Assembly: GCF_014237835.1 (NCBI RefSeq) | Contig: NZ_JACJVI010000004.1 | Span: 124,001-188,000, forward strand | DNA from: Rhizobium sp. AQ_MP | GTDB taxonomy: Bacteria; Pseudomonadota; Alphaproteobacteria; Rhizobiales; Rhizobiaceae | Direction: 5' to 3' | Length of the DNA: 64,000 nt | Shown here: positions 1 through 8,540 of the stretch, in pieces | Position numbering within the stretch: position 1 is the stretch's first letter | How the letters are laid out: each line of letters opens with the position of its first letter | Position numbers and translations under genes: made by a program | The notes under the pieces: model-generated | Told to the model about the DNA's origin: nothing | The model's database searches: none | Seen by the model: the letters and a program-made list of their open reading frames with translations, nothing else

Positions 1-1172
1 TAGACCGCTTCAAGGAAATCAACGATACGCTCGGCCATGCGGCCGGTGACGCCATGCTGGTGCATACCTCCCGCATTCTCATGAAGCACGTCCCGCGTGG
101 CGACCTTGTCGCGCGTATCGGAGGTGATGAATTCGTGGTGCTCGCGCGCCGCCAGACATCGGTCGACGAACTCGCAACACTCGCGAACAAGATCATCGAG
201 GAAATGCGGCAGCCGCTTGATTTCGAAGGGTTCGACTGTCGCTGCGGCGTGTCGATCGGCATCGCCCAGGCCCATGGCGCCTCGCCCGACCCGCGCAAGG
301 TGTTGATCAATGCCGACATCGCGCTCTACCAGGCGAAGGAAAAGGGTCGCAACTGTTGCGAATTCTTTACCCCGGATCTGCAGGCCAATATCGTTGCCAA
401 GAAGCGCATGGCCGATGACATGCTGGCGGGTCTCGACCGCGACGAATTCATCGTCTGGTATCAGCCGCAATTCGAGGCCGACAGCATGCAGCTCTGTGGT
501 GCCGAGGCGCTGATCCGCTGGCGGCACCCCGACCGGGGGATCCTCGCTTCCGGCAGCTTCCTCAAGGTCGCCGAAGACCTCAATGTCATGGCGCGCATCG
601 ACGAACTGGTGCTGCAGACAGCGCTGAAGGACCAGATGCGCTGGACGGCGCTCGGGATGCAGGTGCCGCGGATTTCGGTCAACGTCTCTTCCAAACGCCT
701 GCATGACGACAATCTGATCGACCAGCTCAAGGGGCTTTCGATCTCGCCGGGCTCGATCTGCTTCGAACTGGTGGAATCGATCTTCCTGGACGAAAGTGAC
801 ACGATCGCCTCCGACAATATCGAAAAGATCAAGGCGCTTGGTATCGACATCGAAATCGACGATTTCGGCACTGGCCACACATCGATCGTTTCGCTCCTGA
901 AGCTCAAGCCGAAGCGGCTGAAGATCGATCGACAGCTGGTCATGCCCGTCACTGTCCAGCCGCAGGAGCGCAGCCTCGTGCGCAACATCGTCGAAATCGC
1001 GCGCTCGCTGGGCATCGAAACGGTCGCCGAGGGCGTGGAGACGCATGAGCATGCCGGTATCCTGCGCCAGTTGGGCTGCGACTACCTGCAGGGTTATGCC
1101 TTCGCAAAGCCGTTGTCGTTCGAGGACTTCACCCGCTTTGTCGATCGTCTGCCGCAGCGCAAGGCTTCCTAA
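1..1172 (+). CDS. GGDEF-EAL domain protein, 5' end cut by the window edge
   Basis: This is the C-terminal part (389 residues visible, in frame from base 3) of a cyclic-di-GMP turnover protein. The GGDEF motif (RIGGDEF, near base 120) is intact, so diguanylate cyclase activity is possible. The following EAL domain begins at about base 420 and keeps EALIR, the NVS asparagine, the ELVES glutamate, DDFGTG, LKID and AEGVE, which are the metal- and substrate-binding residues of active c-di-GMP phosphodiesterases. Both catalytic domains therefore look competent. Any sensory or membrane region lies outside the window. The next gene, aroC, begins 176 bases downstream and is probably a separate unit. 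Confidence 0.93.
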   Translation, partial: DRFKEINDTLGHAAGDAMLVHTSRILMKHVPRGDLVARIGGDEFVVLARRQTSVDELATLANKIIEEMRQPLDFEGFDCRCGVSIGIAQAHGASPDPRKVLINADIALYQAKEKGRNCCEFFTPDLQANIVAKKRMADDMLAGLDRDEFIVWYQPQFEADSMQLCGAEALIRWRHPDRGILASGSFLKVAEDLNVMARIDELVLQTALKDQMRWTALGMQVPRISVNVSSKRLHDDNLIDQLKGLSISPGSICFELVESIFLDESDTIASDNIEKIKALGIDIEIDDFGTGHTSIVSLLKLKPKRLKIDRQLVMPVTVQPQERSLVRNIVEIARSLGIETVAEGVETHEHAGILRQLGCDYLQGYAFAKPLSFEDFTRFVDRLPQRKAS

Positions 1173-1348
1173 GGCGAAGCGGCTGACGGATTACGATCGC
1201 TGCGGTGACACAGAGTCATCGCGAATCCGCCGGATGCGCCGCAAAAGCGCTTCACAGAATTCGCGCATTTGCTCTATGAGTGACGCCATCCGATGCAAGG
1301 CCCGCCGGAAGACGTTCCGGTGGACGAGAATGGAACGGTAGCTCACGC

Positions 1349-2443
1349 ATGTCGCACAATACCTTCGGTCACCTTTTCCGCGTCACCACCTGGGGCGAAA
1401 GCCACGGGCCAGCGCTCGGCGCGGTCGTTGATGGCTGCCCTCCGGGCGTGCGGTTCCGACAGGAGGACCTGCAGGTCTTCATGGACAAGCGAAAGCCCGG
1501 CCAGTCGCGTTTCGTCACCCAGCGACGCGAAGACGACATCGTCAAGGTGCTCTCCGGCGTCATGCCGCAGGAAGACGGCTCGATGATCACCACCGGTACG
1601 CCGGTCTCGCTGTTCATCGAGAATACCGACCAGCGCTCCAAGGATTACGGAGAGATCGCCAAGCGCTATCGTCCCGGCCATGCCGACTATACCTATGACC
1701 TGAAATACGGGATCCGAGACTATCGTGGCGGCGGGCGCTCGTCCGCCCGCGAGACCGCCGCCCGCGTGGCCGCCGGTGCGCTCGCACGGCTTGCCATGCC
1801 CGGTGTCACCATTCGCGGTGCTCTGGTCCAGATCGGCACGCACAAGATCAACCGCGACAACTGGGATTGGGCGCAAGTCGACCAGAACCCGTTCTTCTGC
1901 CCGGATGCTTCCATGGTTCCGGTCTTCGAGGACTATCTCGACGGCATCCGCAAGGCGGGTTCCTCGGTCGGTGCGGTTATCGAGGTGATCGCCGAAGGAG
2001 TGCCGGCCGGGATCGGCGCGCCTGTTTATGGCAAACTGGATCAAGACATCGCTGCGGGCCTCATGTCGATCAACGCCGTCAAGGGCGTCGAGGTCGGCAA
2101 CGGTTTTCAGGCGGCAGAGATCACCGGCGAGGAGAATGCCGACGAAATGCGGATCGGGGCGGACGGCAAGCCGGTCTTCCTGTCGAACCATGCCGGCGGC
2201 GTCCTCGGTGGCATTTCGACCGGGGAGCCGATCGTCGCGCGCTTCGCCATCAAGCCGACTTCATCGATCCTGACGGAAAAGTGCTCGATCGATGCCGATG
2301 GCAACGAGGTGGACGTTCGCACCAAGGGTCGCCACGACCCCTGCGTCGGTATCCGCGCTGTTCCTGTCGGCGAAGCGATGCTCGCCTGCATTCTTCTCGA
2401 TCATATCCTGAGAGACCGGGGCCAGAACGGCCGGACCAGATGA
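1349..2443 (+). CDS. aroC: Chorismate synthase
   Basis: A 364-residue chorismate synthase, the normal family length. It converts 5-enolpyruvylshikimate-3-phosphate to chorismate with reduced FMN, the last shared step of aromatic amino acid synthesis in the cytoplasm. Diagnostic segments are [18 protein letters not shown] near the N-terminus, the [14 protein letters not shown] block around residue 130, and the C-terminal KGRHDPC. The frame is open further upstream, but the ATG at 1349 starts the conserved [11 protein letters not shown] and is chosen for that reason. ribB follows after 10 bases, so the two are probably co-transcribed. Confidence 0.97.
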   Translation: MSHNTFGHLFRVTTWGESHGPALGAVVDGCPPGVRFRQEDLQVFMDKRKPGQSRFVTQRREDDIVKVLSGVMPQEDGSMITTGTPVSLFIENTDQRSKDYGEIAKRYRPGHADYTYDLKYGIRDYRGGGRSSARETAARVAAGALARLAMPGVTIRGALVQIGTHKINRDNWDWAQVDQNPFFCPDASMVPVFEDYLDGIRKAGSSVGAVIEVIAEGVPAGIGAPVYGKLDQDIAAGLMSINAVKGVEVGNGFQAAEITGEENADEMRIGADGKPVFLSNHAGGVLGGISTGEPIVARFAIKPTSSILTEKCSIDADGNEVDVRTKGRHDPCVGIRAVPVGEAMLACILLDHILRDRGQNGRTR

Positions 2444-2453
2444 GGACCTTCCC

Positions 2454-3554
2454 ATGACCTACGATCAGAAACGTGTCGTCGAGGCGATCAGAGCCTTTGA
2501 AGCCGGGGAGATCGTGGTCGTCATGGATGACGACGGGCGCGAAAACGAAGGTGATCTGATCGTTGCCGCCGTGCATTGCACGCCGGAAAAGATGGCCTTC
2601 ATCGTGCGTCATACCTCGGGCATCGTCTGTGCCCCCATGCCGAAGGAAGAGGCCAAGCGCCTCAATCTGTCCGCCATGGTCGCCGACAATGACAGTGCGC
2701 ATACGACGGCATTCACCGTCTCGGTCGACTTCAAGCATGGTACCAGCACCGGCATCTCGGCGGACGATCGGACGCTGACGGTGCGCAACCTCGCCAACCC
2801 GAATGTCGGCGCCAGCGACTTCGTTCGTCCTGGCCATATCTTTCCCTTGGTCGCGCGCGAAGGCGGCGTGCTCATGCGCTCCGGGCACACGGAAGCAGCC
2901 GTCGACCTTTGCAACATGGCCGGTCTCCCGCCGATCGGTGTCATTTCCGAACTGGTCAATGATGACGGCACCGTGATGCGCGGGCCGCAGGTCGCAGCCT
3001 TCGCCGTCCAGCATGGCCTGAAGCAGGTTTCGGTCGCCGATCTCATCGCCTACCGTCAGCGCAAGGAAACGCTCATCCAGCTTGCCTCCAAGTTCGATAT
3101 TCAGACACCTTATGGTCCCGCCAAGGCCTACGCGTATTCGCTGCCCTGGGACCCGATGCAGCATCTCGCCGTGGTCTTCGGCGATATCCGCGACGGGGAG
3201 GACATCCCGGTGCGCCTGCATCTCGAACATGTGGGCAAGGACGTCTTCGGCACGGATCGCCAGATCGACGCGATCATGAAGCGGATCGCCGACAAGGGGC
3301 GTGGCGTCGTCGTCTATCTCCGCGAGGGATCCGTCGGGGTCGGGATTTCGACCACGGCGCGCAGCGGCAAGCATGACCGCGAGGAACACTCAGAAGCCCA
3401 GGCCCGCGAAAGCGAGTGGCTGGAAATCGGGCTCGGCGCACAGATCCTGAAGGATCTCGGCGTCACCTCGATCCGCCTCTTCTCCTCGCGCGAGCGCCAC
3501 TATGTCGGCCTGGAGGGCTTCGGGATCAAGATTTCGGCGACAGAGATCGTCTGA
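2454..3554 (+). CDS. ribB: 3,4-dihydroxy-2-butanone-4-phosphate synthase with degenerate GTP cyclohydrolase II-like tail
   Basis: A 366-residue riboflavin-pathway enzyme. The N-terminal ~205 residues are a complete DHBP synthase domain: the acidic DDDGRENEGDL metal-binding loop, the HTSG segment, and the RSGHTEA segment with its histidine. It makes the four-carbon riboflavin precursor from ribulose-5-phosphate. The C-terminal ~160 residues have the GTP cyclohydrolase II fold signature, but at the place where active enzymes carry three zinc-binding cysteines the sequence reads VRLHLEHVGKDVFGTDRQ, with no cysteine. The tail should therefore lack cyclohydrolase activity and may be structural or regulatory. 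It is probably in an operon with aroC. Confidence 0.93.
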   Translation: MTYDQKRVVEAIRAFEAGEIVVVMDDDGRENEGDLIVAAVHCTPEKMAFIVRHTSGIVCAPMPKEEAKRLNLSAMVADNDSAHTTAFTVSVDFKHGTSTGISADDRTLTVRNLANPNVGASDFVRPGHIFPLVAREGGVLMRSGHTEAAVDLCNMAGLPPIGVISELVNDDGTVMRGPQVAAFAVQHGLKQVSVADLIAYRQRKETLIQLASKFDIQTPYGPAKAYAYSLPWDPMQHLAVVFGDIRDGEDIPVRLHLEHVGKDVFGTDRQIDAIMKRIADKGRGVVVYLREGSVGVGISTTARSGKHDREEHSEAQARESEWLEIGLGAQILKDLGVTSIRLFSSRERHYVGLEGFGIKISATEIV

Positions 3555-3564
3555 ACCCGTTAGG

Positions 3565-3585
3565 GCCCCTCGTTAGCGACGGGGC
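3565..3585. terminator. Weak hairpin between converging ribB and the RES toxin
   Basis: GCCCCTCG pairs with CGA(C)GGGGC across a TTAG loop with one bulged C. There is no T-run on either side, so its role as a terminator is tentative. It lies between the converging ribB and RES toxin stop codons. Confidence 0.35.
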
Positions 3586-3600
3586 GCGGACGCCTGAAGG

Positions 3601-4299
3601 TCAAGACGCCAACGGCCCTTCGATGACGGGCTCCGGCCCGCCCTTCCATGTGAGCCGCCAGACATCGCCCTGGCGGACAGACTGGACGGCGGCAGGGCGC
3701 AGGATGGCAAAGCAGGTGCCGCCTTGCTGGCGGACGGAGGGATAAACAATGCCGTTCAGCCCTGCCCGTCTTGCTTCCAGGGCCAGACGGTTGCCTTCCG
3801 GATAGCCGGTCGCCTTGTCCGGCGACAGAGCCGGATGACCGGGCACCGGCCGCAGGTCGAGAAATTCGCCGGAGACACTGCAGAACATTTCCGCATAGTC
3901 GGCAACGGCCTCGAACCGACCGGTGCGGGCCAGAAAATCCGTCATGTGGAAGGCGATCTCGGCGAGGCATGTCTTGACGGACAGGGCCGCATACCAGGCG
4001 CCGCGCATGTCCCCGTTGAAGCGGTTCGGCTCACGCGGCTTGGCATAGGCGAAGCTGGCATTGATGAAATGCGCGTGCGGCACGTCGTAGACAAGCTCGT
4101 TGGCGGCAAGGCCCGAAATGCCGGTCGCCTGCGCCTGCATGCGGCTGGAGGTGGCTGCCTCGATCTCGGCCAGTTCAGCGAGTCCGTCTGCCGTATCCGC
4201 AAGGTCGGCCAGCACGGGCCGGCGCAGGCGAGCGGTGGATACCAGCCGCACCGTTTTTGGCTCGGCCAGCGTCGTGACCGGCAATCCGACGAATTCCAC
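3601..4299 (-). CDS. RES-domain toxin of a Res-Xre toxin-antitoxin pair
   Basis: A 232-residue RES-domain protein. The domain starts near residue 70, and the family's namesake residues appear as the Arg of PNRFNG, the Glu of CLAEIAFH and the Ser of VYPSVR. Characterised Res toxins degrade NAD+ and stop growth. The start is a GTG placed directly after the antitoxin's TAG with no gap, which implies translational coupling and low toxin yield. It is the second gene of a two-gene unit transcribed leftwards. The function is inferred from family and gene order. Confidence 0.85.
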   Translation of the reverse strand: MEFVGLPVTTLAEPKTVRLVSTARLRRPVLADLADTADGLAELAEIEAATSSRMQAQATGISGLAANELVYDVPHAHFINASFAYAKPREPNRFNGDMRGAWYAALSVKTCLAEIAFHMTDFLARTGRFEAVADYAEMFCSVSGEFLDLRPVPGHPALSPDKATGYPEGNRLALEARRAGLNGIVYPSVRQQGGTCFAILRPAAVQSVRQGDVWRLTWKGGPEPVIEGPLAS

Positions 4300-4731
4300 C
4301 TAGAGGCCCCCGCGCACGGCGTCGAGATAACGGCGAACCTCGAGCATATGCGGGATCCCGCCCTCGATCATGGCGGCGACGGGTGTGCGACGATCAAACA
4401 GCGGACCGGTGTTTTCCAGCATGGGCCAGCGATCGGCCATGGCATCGACAAAGAGCAGATGCAGCGCCTTGTAGATGCCGGTGAGCGCAGAAATGCGGGT
4501 CATCTGATCTTGGCTCAGCGTCTTCACCACAGTTTCCGGCTTCAGCCGCTCCCAGGTGCTGACCGAGACGCCAAGAAGGGCTGCCGCCTGCTGACTGGTG
4601 ATATCCCACTTGTCGACGAGGCGACGGAAGGCCTTGAGAGCTGTCGCGGACAGACGCTTGCGCTCGGTCTCGTCCGCAAAACCTTGCGGGACGGCGATCA
4701 CTGTGGCTTGGCGTTCGGTGGCGTGCAGCAC
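4300..4731 (-). CDS. Xre / MbcA / ParS-type antitoxin of the Res toxin
   Basis: A 143-residue antitoxin. Residues ~40-75 form a helix-turn-helix (KWDITSQQAAALLGVS), and the C-terminal half matches the DUF2384 toxin-binding domain (HLLFVD, LFDRRTPVAAMIEGG, and a terminal helix ending YLDAVRGG). A TTG at 4737 is also in frame, but the strong Shine-Dalgarno AAGGAG sits 7 bases before the GTG at 4731 and only 1 base before the TTG, so 4731 is chosen. It should neutralise the RES toxin and repress its own promoter. Confidence 0.85.
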   Translation of the reverse strand: MLHATERQATVIAVPQGFADETERKRLSATALKAFRRLVDKWDITSQQAAALLGVSVSTWERLKPETVVKTLSQDQMTRISALTGIYKALHLLFVDAMADRWPMLENTGPLFDRRTPVAAMIEGGIPHMLEVRRYLDAVRGGL

Positions 4732-4751
4732 GGCCAATCTCCTTCAAATGA

Positions 4752-4786
4752 CGTTACAAATATATATCACTTGATGGAGTTTACAA
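4752..4786 (-). promoter_or_regulatory. Probable autoregulated promoter of the Xre-RES operon
   Basis: On the minus strand TTGTAA (4786-4781) and TATATT (4764-4759) are separated by 16 bases, matching sigma-70 -35 and -10 elements in an unusually AT-rich stretch. The near-direct repeats GTTACAA (4753-4759) and GTTTACAA (4779-4786) cover the two elements and could be antitoxin operators. Predicted transcription starts about 20 bases before the GTG. Confidence 0.5.
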
Positions 4787-4923
4787 CCGGAAGCGGCCCT
4801 GTCTTTGCCACCATGATGCGATCGGCGCTCTCAGCGCCCGTCGCCTGTTGTGTCCGATGACCTTGCGGGCCCAAAGCGGCGCTCCTAGACTTGCGGCGGG
4901 TTTCAGGCTTCGGGGATTTCAGC

Positions 4924-5871
4924 ATGTGGGATTTTTCGATCGGGCGGGCGCTTGCGATCCTGCTCCAGACCTTGCCGTTCGTCGCGCTCCGGATCGTCAT
5001 CTATTTCGCCATCACGCTGGCCTATGTGCTGGGCACCGGCGGATCCGCCGGGATTGGCTATGGGCTTGGCGGCGTTTTCGGTTCCAGCGAGGATCTCGCC
5101 GTCTGGGGCGGGATCATCGGCTTTGGCCTTGTCTCCTTCGCGGTCTACTGGATCCGCGAATGGCTGCTCTACATGGTGAAGGCGGCCCATATCGCCGTGA
5201 TGGTCGAGATCCACGAGGGGCGGAACCTGATGCCGGATGGCAAGGGGCAGATCGCCCATGGGCGCGCCGTCGTGGAAGCCCGTTTTGCCGAGGCCAACCT
5301 GCTCTTCGTGCTCGACCAGCTGATCAAGGGCGTCATCCGCGCGATCACCGGTCTCGTCGGCGGGATCGGCATGATGATCCCCGGGCTGGAGGCGGTTACC
5401 CGCTTCATCAACACGGTCATCCGGCTGTCGCTCACCTATGTCGACGAGATCATCCTCGCCCACAACATCCGGACCAACAGCGACAACCCCTGGGAGACAG
5501 GGCGACAGGGTCTCGTTCTCTATGCCCAGAACGGCGGACGCATGGTGAAGAACGCGGTGTGGCTTGCGATCTTTCTCTGGCTGCTGACCGCTGCGATCTT
5601 CCTGCTCCTGATCGGGCCGGCACTGGGACTGGTCTACGCCTTTCCCGGTGCCGCCAGCGGCTTCGGCATCGCGATCGCCGTGGTCGGGGCGCTGGCGCTC
5701 AAGGCAGCGGTGCTTGAACCCTTCGCGATCGCGGCCCTGATGCAGGTCTATTTCCAGACGATCGAAGGGCAGCGACCTGATCCGACCTGGGATGCCAAGC
5801 TCGCCTCCGTGTCGCGAAAGTTTCAGGAGTTGAAGGACCGGGCGTTGATGGGCATGCGGGAGGCGATCTGA
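4924..5871 (+). CDS. Conserved hydrophobic membrane protein of unknown function
   Basis: A 315-residue inner-membrane protein. Hydrophobic spans appear near residues 10-35 (ILLQTLPFVALRIVIYFAITLAYVL), 60-80, 140-165, 220-245 and 255-280, separated by a soluble stretch around residues 95-135 that contains MVEIHEGRNLMPDGKG. The ATG at 4924 is chosen because it follows a GGGGA ribosome-binding sequence, although the frame remains open to 4891. It converges with the next gene, leaving 3 bases between stop codons. I do not recognise the family and assign no function. Confidence 0.75.
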   Translation: MWDFSIGRALAILLQTLPFVALRIVIYFAITLAYVLGTGGSAGIGYGLGGVFGSSEDLAVWGGIIGFGLVSFAVYWIREWLLYMVKAAHIAVMVEIHEGRNLMPDGKGQIAHGRAVVEARFAEANLLFVLDQLIKGVIRAITGLVGGIGMMIPGLEAVTRFINTVIRLSLTYVDEIILAHNIRTNSDNPWETGRQGLVLYAQNGGRMVKNAVWLAIFLWLLTAAIFLLLIGPALGLVYAFPGAASGFGIAIAVVGALALKAAVLEPFAIAALMQVYFQTIEGQRPDPTWDAKLASVSRKFQELKDRALMGMREAI

Positions 5872-5874
5872 TCC

Positions 5875-6579
5875 TCAGCAGCGCGTCGAGAAAGCCGAGA
5901 AGGTCTGTCCGTCCTGCTCATAGTAACGAAGGATGTAGCCCTTGCTGCCGCCCCGGAGGGGGACCTCGCAGCGCATTTCGGCAGCGGTCTCGAAACAGCC
6001 TCCGATCTTGATGCACTGGCCCTTCTGCAACTCCCCGACAATCCCGCTCTTGTAAGTGGGGGCTGCGCGCATGGTCAGCTTGCGAAGGATGCGCACGCTT
6101 TCCGGCCCGCGTGGCACACGCAGTTCCGCCTGGGAGGCGCATTGTCCGGTCACCGGACTGAGAATGCAGCCGTTGTGATCGGTGATGCCGGGAAAGGCGG
6201 TGGCGGGCGGTCGCGGTGCTGCGACACGCGCGACCACGGCCGTCGAACCATCGGACAACTGCCCGCGCAGGCCACCCGAGGCCGGCGAAAAGCGCCCGAG
6301 CGTACCGCCCGTGATATTGTGCAGAAGGAAGCCGTCCGGGGTCGGCTCCCAGCCGTCGAGAAAGCTCATTGCGCCAACGCAGGTGGTCGTTGCGCGAAAA
6401 CGTCCCTTCCAGTTTTCGAGCGTCAGCGTCAGGCGGCAGGGGCCAAAGATGCTGCCATTGTTGAGGGTCCAGTCGCCGACGAGACTTTGGGGCGAGACAG
6501 CAAGGCTCGGCGAACTCGCGGCAAAGCTGCCGATCAGCATCATCAGTCCGAGGACTGTCTTCGTGGTCAATCGTTTCAT
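5875..6579 (-). CDS. Secreted AprI/Inh-like protein with C-terminal SH3-like domain
   Basis: A 234-residue exported protein. Residues 1-27 are a Sec signal peptide ending SPSLA. Residues ~32-105 resemble the small beta-barrel of AprI/Inh protease inhibitors and Omp19: LVGDWTLNN, a CRLTLTLE strand, a second cysteine, and GGTLGRFSP. Residues ~165-230 resemble a bacterial SH3-like fold (LTMRAAPTYKSGIVGELQKGQ), which often binds cell-wall peptide. Six cysteines in the C-terminal half suggest disulfides in the periplasm. A role in inhibiting proteases at the envelope is possible but not shown. Confidence 0.65.
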   Translation of the reverse strand: MKRLTTKTVLGLMMLIGSFAASSPSLAVSPQSLVGDWTLNNGSIFGPCRLTLTLENWKGRFRATTTCVGAMSFLDGWEPTPDGFLLHNITGGTLGRFSPASGGLRGQLSDGSTAVVARVAAPRPPATAFPGITDHNGCILSPVTGQCASQAELRVPRGPESVRILRKLTMRAAPTYKSGIVGELQKGQCIKIGGCFETAAEMRCEVPLRGGSKGYILRYYEQDGQTFSAFSTRC

Positions 6580-6717
6580 GGTCCCGTCCCCTCTCGCCTC
6601 ACATGCGCCCGGCGCTGGACATGAGAAGAGAGCCCGCCACCGCAGCAGGACATGACCGTGGCGCGTTACCGGATCCGCTCCCAGTCCAAACTTTGCCGGT
6701 ATCGGCGCCGATGCGCG

Positions 6718-7134
6718 TCAGGTCACGCGGCGTGCCATGCCGACCGAGCGCGGTGCGGTCTCGTCGAAGCCATACTGGGCGTAGAGGCGGTTCGCCGGCA
6801 CGTCTGCGATCAGGCTGACATAGGCCGTCTTCGGCAAGGTGGCGATGAATTCTGACAGTGCCGCCATGATCCATTTGGCAAGCCCCCTGCCCTGATGGGC
6901 CGGCAGGATGGCAATGTCGGTCACCTGGAAGAAGCAGCCGCCATCGCCGATAATGCGGCCCATGCCGACGGTCTCGTCGCCGAGCATCAGGCTGACGCCG
7001 AAGATGGAATTGGGCAGCCCCTTCTCCGCAGCTTCCCGGGAAAAGGGCGTCAGGCCCGATTCAAGACGGAGGCGCAGGTAATCGTCGATGTCAGGCACGC
7101 GGTGCTCGATGCGGTAGGCGCGGTTGTCGGTCAC
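6718..7134 (-). CDS. GNAT-family N-acetyltransferase
   Basis: A 138-residue GNAT. The acetyl-CoA-binding motif A is ILPAHQGRGLAKWIM near residues 75-90, preceded by the strand TDIAI, and the fold ends with the usual ANRLYAQYGF segment. The start is GTG with only a weak GAAGA upstream. It begins 33 bases after the YcaQ-family gene on the same strand, so it is probably the second gene of that unit. The acceptor substrate cannot be told from sequence. Confidence 0.85.
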   Translation of the reverse strand: MTDNRAYRIEHRVPDIDDYLRLRLESGLTPFSREAAEKGLPNSIFGVSLMLGDETVGMGRIIGDGGCFFQVTDIAILPAHQGRGLAKWIMAALSEFIATLPKTAYVSLIADVPANRLYAQYGFDETAPRSVGMARRVT

Positions 7135-7167
7135 GTCTTCAGTCTTTCTGATGGATGTTTCTGGTGG

Positions 7168-8355
7168 TCAGGCGAGCCAACCAGGCTGGAGCTGCACGGC
7201 TTCCATGCCGGCGAAGCGGGCGACACGCTGGAGTTCGGCCTCCAGCTTTTCGAGGCGCCCGGCACTGGGCTTCACGCCCGGCTCCAGCCAGAGGCGGCGG
7301 ACATCGAGAACACCGTCCTTGCGCTCGGCCTTCATGTCGATGCGGCCGATCAGCCGGTCACCTTCGAGCAGCGGAAAGACGTAGTAGCCGTACTGGCGCT
7401 TCGGCTCGGGCACGAATACCTCGATGCGATAGAAGAAACCGAAGAGGCGTTCGGTGCGGTTGCGATCGCGGATCAGGGGATCGAAGGGCGAGAGTACGCG
7501 GATGCGCGCCGGCGGCTCGGGCACGTCGAGGAGGCTCGAGACCTGGTCGGCGAAAGCAAAAGAGGCGCGCGGCTTGCCGTCGACCGTTTCGAGCTGCAGC
7601 TCCTCAAGTTCATCGCGACGGGACATCACCCAGGCCTTGGCCTCCTCGGGGGTGACGATATCGAAGAAGGCCGCGATCTCGCCCGAGGTGGCAAAGCCGA
7701 GGCGGGTGAGTGCCGCCCGGCACGCCCAGTCGACAAAGGTCTCGTGTTCGACTTCGGCCGCGTGATGTTCGGCAGGGATGACTCGCTCGGAAAGATCATA
7801 GACCTTCTGGAAGCCCTCGCGGCGGGCAATTGAGAGCTTGCCGGTATGCCAGAGGAATTCCAGCGCCGTCTTCGAGGGATGCCAGTTCCACCAGCCGCCG
7901 GACTTGTGATCCTCGGCCTTCACGTCGCGGGCCATGACCGGGCCATGGTCGCGGATGCGCGCATAGGTCTCTTCGAAGGCCTGGTCGAAGCCCTCCCCCT
8001 GCCATCGGGCCCAGTTCTTGCGGATCCGCTCTTCACGGCGGACGAAGCGATGCTTCCAATAGGGAAAGAAGGCTGAAGGGATGACCGAGGCATCATGCGT
8101 CCAGTGCTCGAAGAGCAAGCGATCCTTCTCCAGAAGATGCTGGAGATCCTTCGTTCGATAGGTCTGATTGCGCGAAAAGAGGATCTGGTGATGCGCCCGC
8201 TCGACCCACTGGATGCTGTCGACCTGAACGAAGCCCAGATCATGGATCAGGTCGTAAAGCCCCTGACGCCCGAGCGCCTTGGTCGGCGAGCGGGACAGGC
8301 CCTGCCGTTCGAGGAAGATTTTTCGCGCAAGCGCGTTGGGCACGAGAATCGACAT
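7168..8355 (-). CDS. YcaQ/AlkX-family winged-helix DNA glycosylase
   Basis: A 395-residue member of the HTH_42 family, whose E. coli member YcaQ (AlkX) unhooks interstrand DNA crosslinks and removes N7-alkyl purines. Near residue 42 the sequence reads GFVQVDSIQWVERAHH, which includes the Gln-x-Asp catalytic pattern (QVD) described for YcaQ. Three tandem winged-helix-like segments fill the protein, and the C-terminal RIDMKAERKDGVL block is also typical. A downstream GNAT is probably co-transcribed. A base-excision repair role is inferred by family. Confidence 0.85.
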   Translation of the reverse strand: MSILVPNALARKIFLERQGLSRSPTKALGRQGLYDLIHDLGFVQVDSIQWVERAHHQILFSRNQTYRTKDLQHLLEKDRLLFEHWTHDASVIPSAFFPYWKHRFVRREERIRKNWARWQGEGFDQAFEETYARIRDHGPVMARDVKAEDHKSGGWWNWHPSKTALEFLWHTGKLSIARREGFQKVYDLSERVIPAEHHAAEVEHETFVDWACRAALTRLGFATSGEIAAFFDIVTPEEAKAWVMSRRDELEELQLETVDGKPRASFAFADQVSSLLDVPEPPARIRVLSPFDPLIRDRNRTERLFGFFYRIEVFVPEPKRQYGYYVFPLLEGDRLIGRIDMKAERKDGVLDVRRLWLEPGVKPSAGRLEKLEAELQRVARFAGMEAVQLQPGWLA

Positions 8356-8540
8356 GCCATTAGGCTAGTGCATGTTCGTGGTTTGTTCAATGGTGGCAAA
8401 TTCAAGGTTGCAGGTTTCCACCACGGTTCGGCAGAAGACCTTGGCGGTCCCATCCTGATCGGGTGCGATGGAAGACATCTGGCACCGGCCCCATGACCGG
8501 TCTATAGGATCAACAATTGCCCGGAGGAGACCCACCCGCC

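Noticed and set aside
1305..1320. Small CCGGAA/TTCCGG inverted repeat before aroC
   Set aside because: Only 6 bp, GC-rich, without T-run or promoter context; too likely by chance to call a site.
8461..8520. Possible BioR operator upstream of bioMNY (CTATAG core)
   Set aside because: The core does not align with the TTATMKATAA consensus and outer positions do not match.
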